A program made the position numbers and the translations under genes. A stretch of 64,000 bases of DNA from Cryoendolithus antarcticus (taxonomy: Eukaryota; Ascomycota; Dothideomycetes; Cladosporiales; Cladosporiaceae), in NCBI GenBank assembly GCA_002077065.1, contig NAJO01000002.1, forward strand, positions 1,054,001 to 1,118,000, written 5' to 3'. This document shows positions 22,707-32,960 of the stretch, in pieces. Within the stretch, counting starts at the first letter, position 1. Each line of letters begins with the position of its first letter. The notes beneath the pieces are model-generated. The model did not search any database and was not told the origin of the DNA. It worked only from the letters and a program-made list of their open reading frames with translations.

Positions 22707-23942
22707 GCGATACCATTGCTGTTGATACTACAAGTTACGCGTGGAGGTGTGACTACTGTGCATTTCGCGAGAGCGGGAGCTGGGTCGCAGCATGTAGGGT
22801 CCACGGGTGGAGGGGCCAGAGGCTGGTCAGTCGAAAGACGATGCTGCCCTTGGACAGCATGCAACGAAGTGGTCATCTATCGCAAGCTAACGGCGGTCTT
22901 TGTTGCTCTTCATTCGGCCATTCGGCCTACATCATCAACCGTAGACTTTAGCAACACTGTATTGGCTCTCTGCTGAATATGTGCCCGAGTAACCAGGGCA
23001 CTTATAGAGCCATCACATATCGCTCCCATGACCACCCCACAAATCCCTCATACCCGTGCTCCCAAATCTGATCATCAACCATCAACATAACTCCCTCACA
23101 ATGGCTCCCCATACCCAAGCACATGCCTCCACTCCACGAATCGATCCCTGAATCTAATAACCCTGCCATCATCGTAGTGGCCGCGCACGAGTATCAGCCT
23201 CAGCCCCACCGGAGTGCCTATGCTATATCAGCGGTGTCACCTTCTCGATGATGCGCCAAAAGTGGCGCTTGGGTGCGTAGTGAATGTGCGTACGCTCCTC
23301 AATGACAGCTGTGAGGCATCGATATGTCGCGGTGTTGGACTTTGGGAGGTCCAGGCGGAGGCGCCAACGCTAGGACTCGCGATCAGTTCTGATTGCCTGG
23401 TTGGAATGTGCGAGGGGGAGGGGGAGATATACCTCTTCGCAGGCACAGCGGAGGATCTCATCGTGCTCCAGCTCGTGCATGGTCACTGGTTCCAAGGTTC
23501 TTGAGGATGCTGGCGAGTGGAACTGATCCGTCTGGTCCGTGATCGGGGGTAGTGGTCGAGGGAGCTGCGCATGGCGAGGTGCGGTTCGAAGAGGATTGCT
23601 GGAAGAAGGGACCAGCCGCTGGGCAGCAGATGCAAATGAAGTGCACTCTGAGGCTCGGCTTGTCGTTATTCGTGTTTGTGCAATCTCGCTGCCACAGCGA
23701 CGATCTCGTGAATGCCGTGCATATGTGAAGTCCTTGTATGGCGGCAGCACCGAAGCAGGCGCATTGACCGAACGTGCACTGAATCCATCTGAGGCGGAGC
23801 GGGACGTGGCAATAATACAGTGTGATGAGCAGAGCGACTGCCAAAAGTAGGAGTGCATGCTGACATCGATAATGGGTAAGTCGTGGCCTGGCAACTTGCC
23901 AGATATCGCAACGGTCGTCCAAGCACTACTAAACCGTCCTCC
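22707..23942. other. Intergenic, no supported gene
   Basis: About 1.2 kb between the 3' ends of the transporter and the ING gene. An open frame on the minus strand (23370-23894, 174 codons) is the longest candidate, but it has no recognisable domain and poor splice context. It overlaps plausible 3' UTR of the ING gene. Confidence 0.45.
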
Positions 23943-25194
23943 TCACTTCCCCTTCCTGCAATCCGGGCAAAACCACTCCCCAGTCGGCGTCTCGGCCAGC
24001 CCAACACAGCTCCAGTGGAACCACATGTACTTGCAAGCATCATTGTCGCAAGCCACCATATCGCCGAAGCTGACCTTCTGACAGAAGCAGTAAAGCGCAT
24101 CATCGCCCTCTTCCGCGTCTTCTTCCTCAGACCCTGCCGCGCCGTCAGCTTGACGAGCTAAGTTCGAAGCAGCGAGGTCTGAAGGCGTGGGTGAGAGTGA
24201 GGGGGAGTGTGATGACGGGGTACCAGAGCGGCGAGCGAGTGTGCGCCGGCGATCGCCTTTCTTGGGCGGGCCGGACAGGTTGCTCGTACGGATCCGTTTG
24301 CGGGTTGGCTGGGTCGGAGGTGGTCTTCTGGCCGAGGCGTTGGATGTGGGTGCTCTCTTCGGAGCGCCAGCTTTTTGAGGTGGTTGAGCTGAGCCAGCGC
24401 GTGAAGATGTAGGCGCCGGCACAGGAGTGCTAGCTTTCGGTGTTCCAGGACCAAGAGAAGATTGGCGAAGACTCGAGGCGGCGGTGGGCAGGGCGCCAAG
24501 TGAGACGTGAGGGCGACGGCGCTTGCTAGCTTCGCTGCTAGTCTCACGTTGCGCACGTGGAGCGGTCGCGGGGGTTGTTGCGGCCGCTGCACGTGTGGCA
24601 GCTGCTGCATGTGCCATGCGGAGTTGTGCTGCGTTTGCGATGTTGGGTGCACCACCCGATACTCCGACATTACCTGAAATACCTTGCAGTGGTCCTCCAT
24701 GGCTGCCAGCATGCACTACAGGCGTCGATACTCCAGTAGTAGTGCCAGACAGCATACTTGGCCCGTTCCAGTCCGCCGGGAACTCCTCTCGCACAGCCAG
24801 GTGGCGAAGTCCGACGTCCAAGCGCTTGAGCTGACGCTCGAGGACGATGAGAGCCTTCTCACTCAAGCCGAGCTTCTCTGCTTGCAGGATCTCGCACTTG
24901 TCGAAACAGTCGTTGATCGTCTTAGAGAATGCTTCTTCCTTTGGATTCTGGACATGGCCACCGTTGATGCGCACCCACTTCTGGAGGGCGGCGTCCCGTT
25001 TGGCGATCTCGTCCTTGTAAGCCAGAATCTGTGCGTCTTTGCTCTGAATCTCCTCGAGCAAGTGAGTGACCTCGGCGGGCGTGTTGGCGACTGATGGAGT
25101 TAGCTCTGCACGCAAGAAAGAGTAAGAGGAACTTACCATCATGAACGAATTGCTCCAGCACTGATGCCGCATCCTCCGGCATGTTGAGTGCCAT
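23943..25194 (-). CDS. ING-family PHD-finger protein (histone H3K4me reader)
   Basis: Two exons (25137-25194 and 23943-25090) across a 46-bp intron (GTAAGT...CATCAG) give 401 aa. The N-terminal ING domain reads DAASVLEQFVHDVANTPAEV and continues through NPKEEAF and an ERQLKRLD helix. A long Ala/Pro/Ser-rich basic linker with NLS-like TRKRIR and KKGDRRR follows. The C-terminal PHD finger is complete: CFCQ, MVACDN, CKYMWFHWSC and GEWFCPDC supply the Cys4-His-Cys3 zinc ligands, and the aromatic residue before HWSC fits H3K4me binding. Fungal ING proteins belong to Rpd3L (Pho23) or to NuA4/NuA3 (Yng2/Yng1); I cannot tell which this is. It is divergent from a histone deacetylase gene, sharing 422 bp of upstream DNA. 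Confidence 0.88.
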
Positions 25195-25616
25195 GTTGAC
25201 GGTATGCGCTCGGCGATCTTACCCTGCGCAGGATATTGATTTCCCTCGGATTAGTGTGACTCGAGAGATCCGGGCGATGGAAGTGATGGCGGTGTTGCGA
25301 ACTTGATGAATTAGTGGACCAAAGACTGGACTGAGAGTCAAGCGCATCCAAAGCTGACATAAGCGGCTGAAGGGAGATCATCCGCTCCCGTCCCGCGCCT
25401 GCAGCCCTGCAGATCCACATGTGAAGATGCTCCACTTGATATGTGCATGGATCATATGTAGAAGTCCAGGCGCACTGCTTGCCAATATAGCACCGAAGCA
25501 TCACCCATCTCGGCAGCCCGGTACTTGCCGCCATACATAGCGCTCCTTGATCGCGCAGAAGATGGCCTTGTCGTAAGCCTGCTCACACCATCGCAACAGA
25601 GCATGCGACATTCAGG
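25195..25616. promoter_or_regulatory. Shared divergent promoter, ING gene and HDAC gene
   Basis: Only 422 bp separates the two start codons, so the two chromatin genes probably share a nucleosome-free region. I did not find a motif I could name with confidence. Confidence 0.5.
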
Positions 25617-27272
25617 ATGGCACCCTCTCGAGCAGATGTTCGCAACCCGATAGTGCAGCAGTGGGACGCTGGGGGACTACCACGCTCGGGCATTCCATCG
25701 CCCTCGCACACTCCGGACCTTACAGATGGCTACATCAACGGCGGCGAGTACGATGATCCCATGTCATGCGGTGGGCAAGGAGCGCAAGGCAGTGGCAGCT
25801 ACACCCCACCAGCGACTGAGGAAGACTTGCGATATTGGCGCGACCAAGACTTGAACGAGAAGATCATGCATGGTGTTGAGGAGAACGGCATCACCCGTCC
25901 CAAAGGCCACAAGGTCACATATCACTACAACAGCACAGTCGAGGACATGCACTTTGGCAAGACCCATCCGATGAAGCCTTGGCGCTTGACTCTGGCGAAG
26001 CATCTCATTCTCGGCTATGGCTTGCAACACACCATGGATACGCATGAAGCGGTCGCGGCTGGCAAGGACCAAGTCAGTCGCTTCCATGATCCCCACTATG
26101 TCGAGTTCCTCAGCCAAGTCTCGCCCACGACATTCGATGAGCTATGCAGGGATCCACGCTTCGCCAAAGCCATACCTCCAAAGCATCCAGGCGACAATGT
26201 CGATCTCGGCCCGTACAATTTGTCCACCAGCCCAGGAGCAGACTGTCCGGTCTTCGCCGACATGTCCACCTACCTTTTCCTCTACACAGGTGCCACTCTC
26301 GCCGCCGCCCGCCAGCTAGTCTCAGACACCTCGGACATTGCCATCAACTGGTCCGGTGGCCTACATCACGCTCATAAAGCTGAAGCTTCAGGATTCTGCT
26401 ACATCAACGACATCGTCCTCGCCATTCTCGAAATGCTCAAGCGTTGGCCTCGAGTCCTCTACATAGACATCGACGTCCACCATGGCGACGGTGTAGAGGA
26501 AGCCTTTCAGCGCGAGCCTCGTGTCATGACCCTTTCGTTTCATCGCTACGGTACCTACGACGAGTCTCAGCCAGGTCACAAGTTCTTCCCTGGCACGGGA
26601 GATGTCTCGGATCGTGGCTTGCGAGGCACGATAGGCGAGCACTTCGCCCTCAACGTTCCTATAGGCGCCGGAATAGACGACAGACAATACGGCGGCCTCT
26701 TCGAAGCTATCGTTGGCCGAGCATTCGAAGCCTATAAGCCCAGCGCCATCGTCCTGCAATGCGGGGCAGACTCCCTTGGGGGCGACAGACTCGGCCAGTT
26801 CAACTTGAACATCAAGCAGCACGGTGAATGCATCGCCTTTGTCAAAGCACTTGGCGTACCTCTCCTACTGCTGGGAGGAGGAGGCTACACGGCCCGTAAT
26901 GTGGCTCGTGCCTGGTGTCACGAAACCGCTCTGGCAACTGACAACACTCTTCCACCCAACATCCCCATGGATCTCATCCCCGAGCCTCGCGCGTTTCAAG
27001 GCCACGGTAATGGCAATGGGCAGCTGTATCCAGCGTTTCCACCGAACAAGCATATCAATGAGTGCAAAGACGATCAGCTGGAGATGATGGTCAAGAAGCT
27101 CGACTTCGAATTAAGGTATGTGGCAAGGGCGCCTTGGGTCATGATGGATCGCCTGCCTGTGCGAGCGAGACAGGAGGAAGAGCTGGAGCGAGTGAGGGAA
27201 GAGAGGAGTAGAGGCAAGGCCGAGAGGCGAAGACTGGAGAGAGATCCGGGCGGGAGAGGCGAGCTGAGGTGA
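25617..27272 (+). CDS. HOS2: Class I histone deacetylase, Hos2/HDAC3 type
   Basis: Single-exon gene of 551 aa. It removes acetyl groups from histone lysines in the nucleus. The class I core starts after a variable N terminus of about 90 residues. HPMKPWRLTLAKHLILGYGL, NWSGGLHHAHKAEASGFCYIN (active-site His pair) and DIDVHHGDGVEEAF (zinc-binding Asp and His) are present. So are the second zinc Asp in LQCGADSLGGDRLG, the substrate-contact region GGGGYTARNVARAW and HECK-like INECKDD. HPMKPWRL and the FNLNIKQHGECI segment favour Hos2 over Rpd3. In yeast Hos2 acts in the Set3 complex, and in several fungal pathogens Hos2 orthologues affect infection. The charged C-terminal tail (RARQEEELERVREERSRGKA) is a likely helix. 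Confidence 0.92.
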   Translation: MAPSRADVRNPIVQQWDAGGLPRSGIPSPSHTPDLTDGYINGGEYDDPMSCGGQGAQGSGSYTPPATEEDLRYWRDQDLNEKIMHGVEENGITRPKGHKVTYHYNSTVEDMHFGKTHPMKPWRLTLAKHLILGYGLQHTMDTHEAVAAGKDQVSRFHDPHYVEFLSQVSPTTFDELCRDPRFAKAIPPKHPGDNVDLGPYNLSTSPGADCPVFADMSTYLFLYTGATLAAARQLVSDTSDIAINWSGGLHHAHKAEASGFCYINDIVLAILEMLKRWPRVLYIDIDVHHGDGVEEAFQREPRVMTLSFHRYGTYDESQPGHKFFPGTGDVSDRGLRGTIGEHFALNVPIGAGIDDRQYGGLFEAIVGRAFEAYKPSAIVLQCGADSLGGDRLGQFNLNIKQHGECIAFVKALGVPLLLLGGGGYTARNVARAWCHETALATDNTLPPNIPMDLIPEPRAFQGHGNGNGQLYPAFPPNKHINECKDDQLEMMVKKLDFELRYVARAPWVMMDRLPVRARQEEELERVREERSRGKAERRRLERDPGGRGELR

Positions 27273-27496
27273 AGGACAAGGGAAAAACAACATTCACTAC
27301 GACTGGAGGGTTGACGAGAGATGTAATGATTTACAGGACAATCGCTTCGATGCAGGACACTACTGCTCCGGAACATTACCACTCCCGCTCAAGTCACCAT
27401 CAGACGACCTACGAACGCTCCTCCCGCAACCGCTCTGGCCAGGGCTACAACTTCGTCGCGCATGACCTACGCCTCCCATCTCTTCGTGGCCAATAC

Positions 27497-28107
27497 CTAA
27501 GCACTCACGATCGTGCTTCCCACCCCCTCCGCAGCCGCCGTGGACACCTCAACATCCTGCGGTACGCTCCCGCCACTGACGCCAACAGCCCCAATAAAGT
27601 ACCCCATTGGATCATAGATCGGCTGCCCTCCACCGAACACCACTAAGCCGCCGTTCGTCTGCTCAATGCCGTACACATCCGAGCCTGGCAAGGTCTGGGA
27701 GCGATTGTAGAGGCCGCTGGATTGGAAGAGGCCGTTGAAATCGGCGACGGTCTTGGCTTTCTTTTGCGAAATGTCGATGCTGCCGAGGTAGGAGTTGTCC
27801 ATGTGGATGAAGGCGACGAGAGTGGCGGAGGGGTCGAGGACGGCGATATTCATTGGCACGCTAGGAGGCTGTTAGCAAGCTGGCTGAGAATCTGGGCAAA
27901 GTGGGAGAAGGCGGACTTGATCTCGATCGCCTTGGCTATGCCAGAGTTGATCACTGTCAGCGCTTGAGTATGGTTGATGTAGTGTCGCTCGGACGGTGTT
28001 GAGCCGTAGCCATTGGTGAGCGTGCGGTTCACAGTTTCGGCGCAGGAGGGAATTGCGTAGATGAGGGAAGCCCAGAGGGCGGCGGGGAGGAAGGTAGAGG
28101 GATGCAT
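27497..28107 (-). CDS. Secreted HbpS/GlcG-like (DUF336) protein
   Basis: Two exons (27917-28107, 27497-27860) over a 56-bp intron give 184 aa. The start at 28107 opens a clear signal peptide (MHPSTFLPAALWASLIYAIPSC). The mature part has the HbpS-like pattern: ALTVINSGIAKAIEI, PMNIAVLDPSATLVAFIHMD, and a Gly-rich segment GGLVVFGGGQPIYDP leading to GAVGVSGG. This family includes haem-binding and haem-degrading proteins and GlcG-like proteins; in fungi secreted members are common and uncharacterised. Haem binding is inference. Its stop is 224 bp from the convergent HDAC gene. Confidence 0.8.
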
Positions 28108-28860
28108 AGCTGGGACTGCTCGTGGAGACGGTTCTGGTGGTCTAGGAAAACTGTGTAGCAGACAGTGGAAATACAATGCCACAGACTTGTACCTCCGGGA
28201 ACACGCAGAGAGTACAAATACTACTTATGCCAACCCTTCACTTTCCCACCGCCCTCTTCCCCTCCCGTTTGCGCATCGTAACAAGTCTACCCTCGGGCAT
28301 CATACCCATGCATGTTGCCCAAACACTTGCGAGATCGTGCCCAGTAACCGATCTCCGCACCGCCGAACAGCCTCATGCATCACTGCACCCGGGAACAAGA
28401 TGTGCCGTGGGATGACGAAAGGGTAGCGAGCATAGCGAGCGAAAGCTGGAGCTCGAGGGAGCTCTAGATCTGCGCCATGCAGCGTGCCTGGATTTAGAGT
28501 TTGCGGGGTGCATGAGTTACGGATGACCATGAGGAAGGGTGACGTCGAGGGCAGCTTGAAGCGACGACAAGGATAATGTGGGTATGATTGCCGTGCGGTG
28601 CGTTGGGATGGGAGTGAGAGATAGATGGAAGTCACGAGGGCGAACGTGACTTGCTGCTCACTCGACCCGACTCGGCGACAGACGGAGATTGTGACGGTGA
28701 ACATTTAAATGCTGATTTATTGACTCAAACTCCAAGGACGCCTCGCTGCTTCATTATCTACCCACTCACTTGAGAACCATGATACAATGCCCGGCTGACC
28801 GATAGAAGGTATCAGTCCAGCGGGTTCAGCGCTCAGACAGGCTTTCTCGGCCACGGATCA
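28108..28860. other. Intergenic
   Basis: Both neighbours are on the minus strand, so this is the promoter of the HbpS-like gene plus the 3' end of the proline dehydrogenase gene. A minus-strand open frame of 134 codons (28300-28704) has no recognisable features. No RNA gene seen. Confidence 0.45.
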
Positions 28861-30339
28861 CTATGCCAAACCCACGCTCGCCATCGACCTCCGCCAGATC
28901 TCACTCCCCATGGCTCGCCTCGTACCCGCAGTCCGGCTAGCAGCGTCCTTGTTCTCGGCCGCCCGTCGAAGTAGGTAGTTCAGACATTGCTCCATGGTAC
29001 CCCAGTTCGTGGCCTTGAACACGCGCTCCCTTGGTCCATGTTCCTTGTCGCCTTTGTTCGAAGCGATCAAAGACATCGACACTTCGTCTGCCATTCCCTG
29101 CAATTGAGCGAAGACAAGAGGTGTGTGTGGTATGGAAGACGCTGTCTGGGACTTCCGAAGAGACTGGGCGAGGTTGACGGTCTCGGCGTTATGCGTCGCA
29201 AGCATGACGTTCGTCTTTGGCCAGGCCGCTGTCGGGGAGGAGGAATCGACTGGTTTGAGAACATCGTTATGTTTTCGTTCAATGAGCGCAGACATGATGC
29301 CATCATAAGCTGCGTGCGTGGCTTCGATGCTAGGTCGGATCAATTCCCTTGGCTCCGACGACAAGTACGCCCCTCTGACCAGCTTGGCACAATGCGTGAA
29401 GTTCTCCTGTCTCGCGAAATCCAGATGACGTGCAAGGTGCACAGGAGTCTGGTGCAGGTAGCACTGATAGGTGCTGTAGATCACGCCTCGACCCTTGCGA
29501 TTGTATTCTCTTTGCAATTTGATCGTCCAGGAATGGTATCCATCGAGGTTCCACGTCTCCTCAGCCGACGGCAACAAAGCCAGATCCTTCGCCGCAGCAG
29601 CTTTACAGACAGTGTGCATAGCCTCATCCATGATCTTACTGGGCGACTTCTGCGCAGCACACAACCGTAGTGCTGCTGGTCCCATGCCACTCCACTTCAT
29701 TGCCACGAAGTCACCTTCCTGTGCCATCGAGACGGAGTCAAGCATACCTTTCTTCCATGTCGCGACATCTTCGACCTCGTTACCTTCAGCGTCCTTGAGC
29801 ACCTCCAAAGCATACTCTAGGATCACGCCAGCATAGCCTTGTTGTCGCAGTTCCTGACAGATCTTCCTTACGTCTGCCGGGTCCGGGCCGACGCAAAACT
29901 GCTTGAAGAATGTTTCTAGTAGTATCGCGCGGGCTATGGGGTTGCGTTCGAGGCTGAAGAGAAGAGACTTGCTGTCTAGCATGTGCCGAAGTATGCTTGA
30001 GGACGCGCCGAGAAGGGTTGGAGATGATGAGATGGCGGTTATGAGGTACGTTCGAAGGACCTGGGAGAGGGGAAGTGTGCTGAGGCAAGAGGCTTCGTTG
30101 CGTTTCGGCGTAGTGTGTGAGCTCGTCTCTGGTGGATGGGGCTGTCCTGTCGCAGGTACCGTCTGTATCGATGGTAGAATCGCACTTTGAAAGCCTCCGA
30201 CCTGAGATGAATGGATTCGCCGCTTTGCTGTTGTATGCTTTCGTCTTTGTGGTATGATCGTTACTGGTGCTACGGTCGCGTATCTGGTTGATGGCTTGAC
30301 AGCCCCGAGGAACACCGGTACTCGTACCACAGTCTTCAT
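28861..30339 (-). CDS. PUT1: Proline dehydrogenase (proline oxidase), mitochondrial
   Basis: Oxidises L-proline to pyrroline-5-carboxylate with FAD, the first step of proline catabolism in the mitochondrion. The product is 492 aa from the start at 30339, with no intron. The N terminus (MKTVVRVPVFLGAVKPSTRY, then many Arg/Lys and no acids) is a mitochondrial presequence. This is why I prefer 30339 over the Met 99 bases upstream. Core motifs: GYAGVILEYALEVLKDAEG, AKLVRGAYL, FAQLQGMADEVS and the C-terminal LNYLLRRAAENKDA, which carries the paired Arg that bind the substrate carboxylate. A proline- and nitrogen-responsive promoter would be usual, but I did not identify sites. Confidence 0.93.
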   Translation of the reverse strand: MKTVVRVPVFLGAVKPSTRYATVAPVTIIPQRRKHTTAKRRIHSSQVGGFQSAILPSIQTVPATGQPHPPETSSHTTPKRNEASCLSTLPLSQVLRTYLITAISSSPTLLGASSSILRHMLDSKSLLFSLERNPIARAILLETFFKQFCVGPDPADVRKICQELRQQGYAGVILEYALEVLKDAEGNEVEDVATWKKGMLDSVSMAQEGDFVAMKWSGMGPAALRLCAAQKSPSKIMDEAMHTVCKAAAAKDLALLPSAEETWNLDGYHSWTIKLQREYNRKGRGVIYSTYQCYLHQTPVHLARHLDFARQENFTHCAKLVRGAYLSSEPRELIRPSIEATHAAYDGIMSALIERKHNDVLKPVDSSSPTAAWPKTNVMLATHNAETVNLAQSLRKSQTASSIPHTPLVFAQLQGMADEVSMSLIASNKGDKEHGPRERVFKATNWGTMEQCLNYLLRRAAENKDAASRTAGTRRAMGSEIWRRSMASVGLA

Positions 30340-31189
30340 ATCGACAGGTCTCTTGTATGAGCACAAACGACGGGAATCTAGGAGGAGCTGGAGAGGAGAG
30401 ATGGAAAGCGTCGCTACGAAGACAAAGGAAACGCTCAATTGTCAATGATATACCTACAGTACCTGCCCCAGCACTCGGCATTCACCAGAGTGAGCACAGC
30501 AGAGCCGGCGATTGTCAATGAGCTTATCGTCGTTATCTCACCTTCTGGTGGTCAATGTCAAGAAGAGGACGCGGTTATGATCGGCTTCTTCTGTGTGACT
30601 TCAAAGCCCCACCAAAACATCCCCACCATGTGATCTTGCCGTTGTCGGGCACGGGATCTGGCCGGCGTCGGGATGCCAAGACGCTTTGTTCGTCGACTTC
30701 AGCTCGACAAGTGTGGAACATCATGGAGGCAGGAGTAGAGTTGCCATCCAGTATCATTGCGCTTTGTACAATCATCCATCTACATGAAGCGTACTGGCGC
30801 CAAGGCTTGCATTTCGGTGGACCGACGGTGACAACATGCGCAAGGACAGGCATGGAAGGCAACAATGATCAGTGGTACGAGTTGATCTATACAGTGCTAT
30901 CTCATCTGCAAAAAGTCGTCATTATCAGAGCCGTCGTCTCCTTCATTCATCATGATTGTCACATCGCTAAGATCTCCGCTCCGGGAGCTCGACGAGCAAG
31001 AGAGGGCGTAGCCAGCCGATGTTGTTCATCTAGGCAGGCTCTCCCACGTTCAGCCCATTGATAAAGGACTGGAGCGTATCGATCAGAACCGTTTCAGAGA
31101 GCCTGCCATTGCCGCATGTGGTGGCAGAGATGTCCGCCGCGTGTGTTACTGTCTTGCATAGAGCACTGAACAAGACAGCGCAAAATTAT
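30340..31189. other. Intergenic upstream of PUT1
   Basis: Promoter side of the proline dehydrogenase gene, then unannotated sequence. Open frames of up to about 170 codons on the plus strand around 30555-31061 show no domain. No RNA gene or transposon seen. Confidence 0.45.
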
Positions 31190-32960
31190 ACGGCGTATCG
31201 ATCTTCGGCGTAGCGTTCAAGTTTGTCGCAACCGTGGACGGTGAGGTGCTCGAGGGCAGGTCGAGGTTGCTCAGCATGCCCGGCTCGGGAATCAGGGGAC
31301 ACACATTCGAAGATGAGTAAGTGAAGTTGAAGTATCAACACCGCATGTGCTATGCGAAAATGTGCGCAGGGAACATTTCGACATCGCGTAAGAGGAGTCC
31401 AGAGGACAGGCAAGATCGGGAATGAAGCTGCGCCGACTTGATCTTGGGCGTAGCGTTCAAGTCTCTCGCAACCGTGGATCGTGAGTGTGTCCGAGGGCGA
31501 TCAAGGTTGTTCAGCGTGCCCTATCGCAGAAAGGATGAACCGAGAGAAGAAGACAAAGGAAGAACGGCATACTCTGCAATGAAGATGCAGATGTGAGCAG
31601 GTTCGTGATGCCGACTTGCGGGCGATAGTGACTCAAGCCGGTGTCTAGTCTGCTGGACGTTCGATCTTCGGACGTTACCTTATCGCACACACGGTCTTGA
31701 TGTGGGAGTGCCCGAAGGCTATCTAGACTGCGCGGCATGTCCGGCTCTGTAGTGTGTTGAGAGCGTGATCGAAGTGAGGGAACCGACGGATGGCAATGGA
31801 GGAGAAGGCGAGCATTGCATGTCAACCAGAGGTAGTGCATTCGCGACGGGAGTGTCTTGCACCGGCTACTTGCACGCAGTGTATGTTAGCTTCCGAGACC
31901 GCGACGGCCGCGTCAATCGACGCAGATCGACGCTTTTGCACGAAAGCCTGGTCGATCTTCTGGTGGTTCTAAGCGCTGCATCATAGCGATTGGGATGCAA
32001 CGTACGATAACCCCAGGTCTGTTCAACGATGGTCAGAAAGAAGGGTAAGGAAGAGAGCTGTGCAGAAAGATTTACTCACACCCTTTACAGCTCGCGCGAA
32101 GGGATCCTTGACGAAGCCGACGGCGACTTTGGACATTGAGATGTCTGCGCTCATTAGTCGGTCATGGCCATGGGAAAATAGACCAGACCTAGGCTACTGA
32201 TGAGGCGAGTGCATATCGATCTTGGGCATATTTTTCTTGAACGACAAGATCATGTAGGAATGACCAGGCCGTTCCTTCGATGTGCCCTTACAAGCCTTCT
32301 CTCGGAGGCTTCGTGATGTGTACGCATCGACCAGGAATGGAGGAAAGCTGAAGGGCCAAGTCACAAGGAAAGATCAACGTACCTGGTTACAGCTCGCGCT
32401 GCAATATCGATTGCGGTGTTGCTCTGGGTTGTCCGCGCCATCTAGTGCGTCACGGCCACGGGGGAGAGGCCAGACCACGATCCTACTGCGGCGCGAGGAA
32501 AGTCTTTCTCGGGCATGTTCGGGTCGACGACGAGATCGTGGATGAACGATCAGGTCACCCTCGATATTGTGCCCTGGCAAGCCATCTCTTTCGGCTTCGC
32601 AATGTGTGCACGCTGCTGGGATCACGGCTTCTGAGGCGAAAAGCCGGATCAATATCCTCAGGCGTAGCCCAAATCTCTCTCGGACACAGCTTGAACGTCA
32701 TGATCATGGAGGAGTGTGATCATGCCGCCTGCAGTAGTCATTGATGACTGTGCCCTTACAGGCCAATTGCGATGGCTGTGGGTTGTCTGCGCACTGATAG
32801 GTAACGAACGATGAGCTGGAGGTCGGGTCACCAACTGACGGCGCGATGCTAGTGCAGCACCTGGTTTGATCTAGGGCACAGATTGAACGACACGATCATT
32901 GTGTGATCGAGCCGCCGCAGTAGTCGTTGAAGTCTGCGCCCTTGCCTGTCATGGAAGGAG
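31190..32960. repeat. Second diverged array of exon-like modules (minus strand)
   Basis: At least seven related blocks. One box, gatcttgggcgtagc and variants, recurs at about 31200, 31440, 31672, 32217 and 32655. A second box, gaacgacaagatcat and variants, recurs at 32239, 32525, 32692 and 32885. A third, tgtgcccttacaggcc and variants, recurs at 32280, 32568, 32749 and 32934. A fourth block (tacagctcgcgc) is at 32087 and 32389. On the minus strand the blocks encode similar peptides, for example HGCDKLERYAEDRYA, LVVQEKYAQDRYALASS and HGCERLERYAQDQ, and one module reads MSKVAVGFVKDPFARAV directly before a GTGAGT donor. No continuous gene could be assembled. It is either a rapidly diverging multi-exon gene or the relic of one. 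Confidence 0.55.

Noticed and set aside
23370..23894. 174-codon minus-strand open frame
   Set aside because: No recognisable domain, overlapping frames on both strands, and it sits in the probable 3' flank of the ING gene.
28300..28704. 134-codon minus-strand open frame
   Set aside because: No motif, signal peptide or splice context; more likely chance in GC-balanced DNA.
30555..31061. 168-codon plus-strand open frame upstream of PUT1
   Set aside because: Low similarity to any protein style, no domain, and no matching promoter or splice signals.
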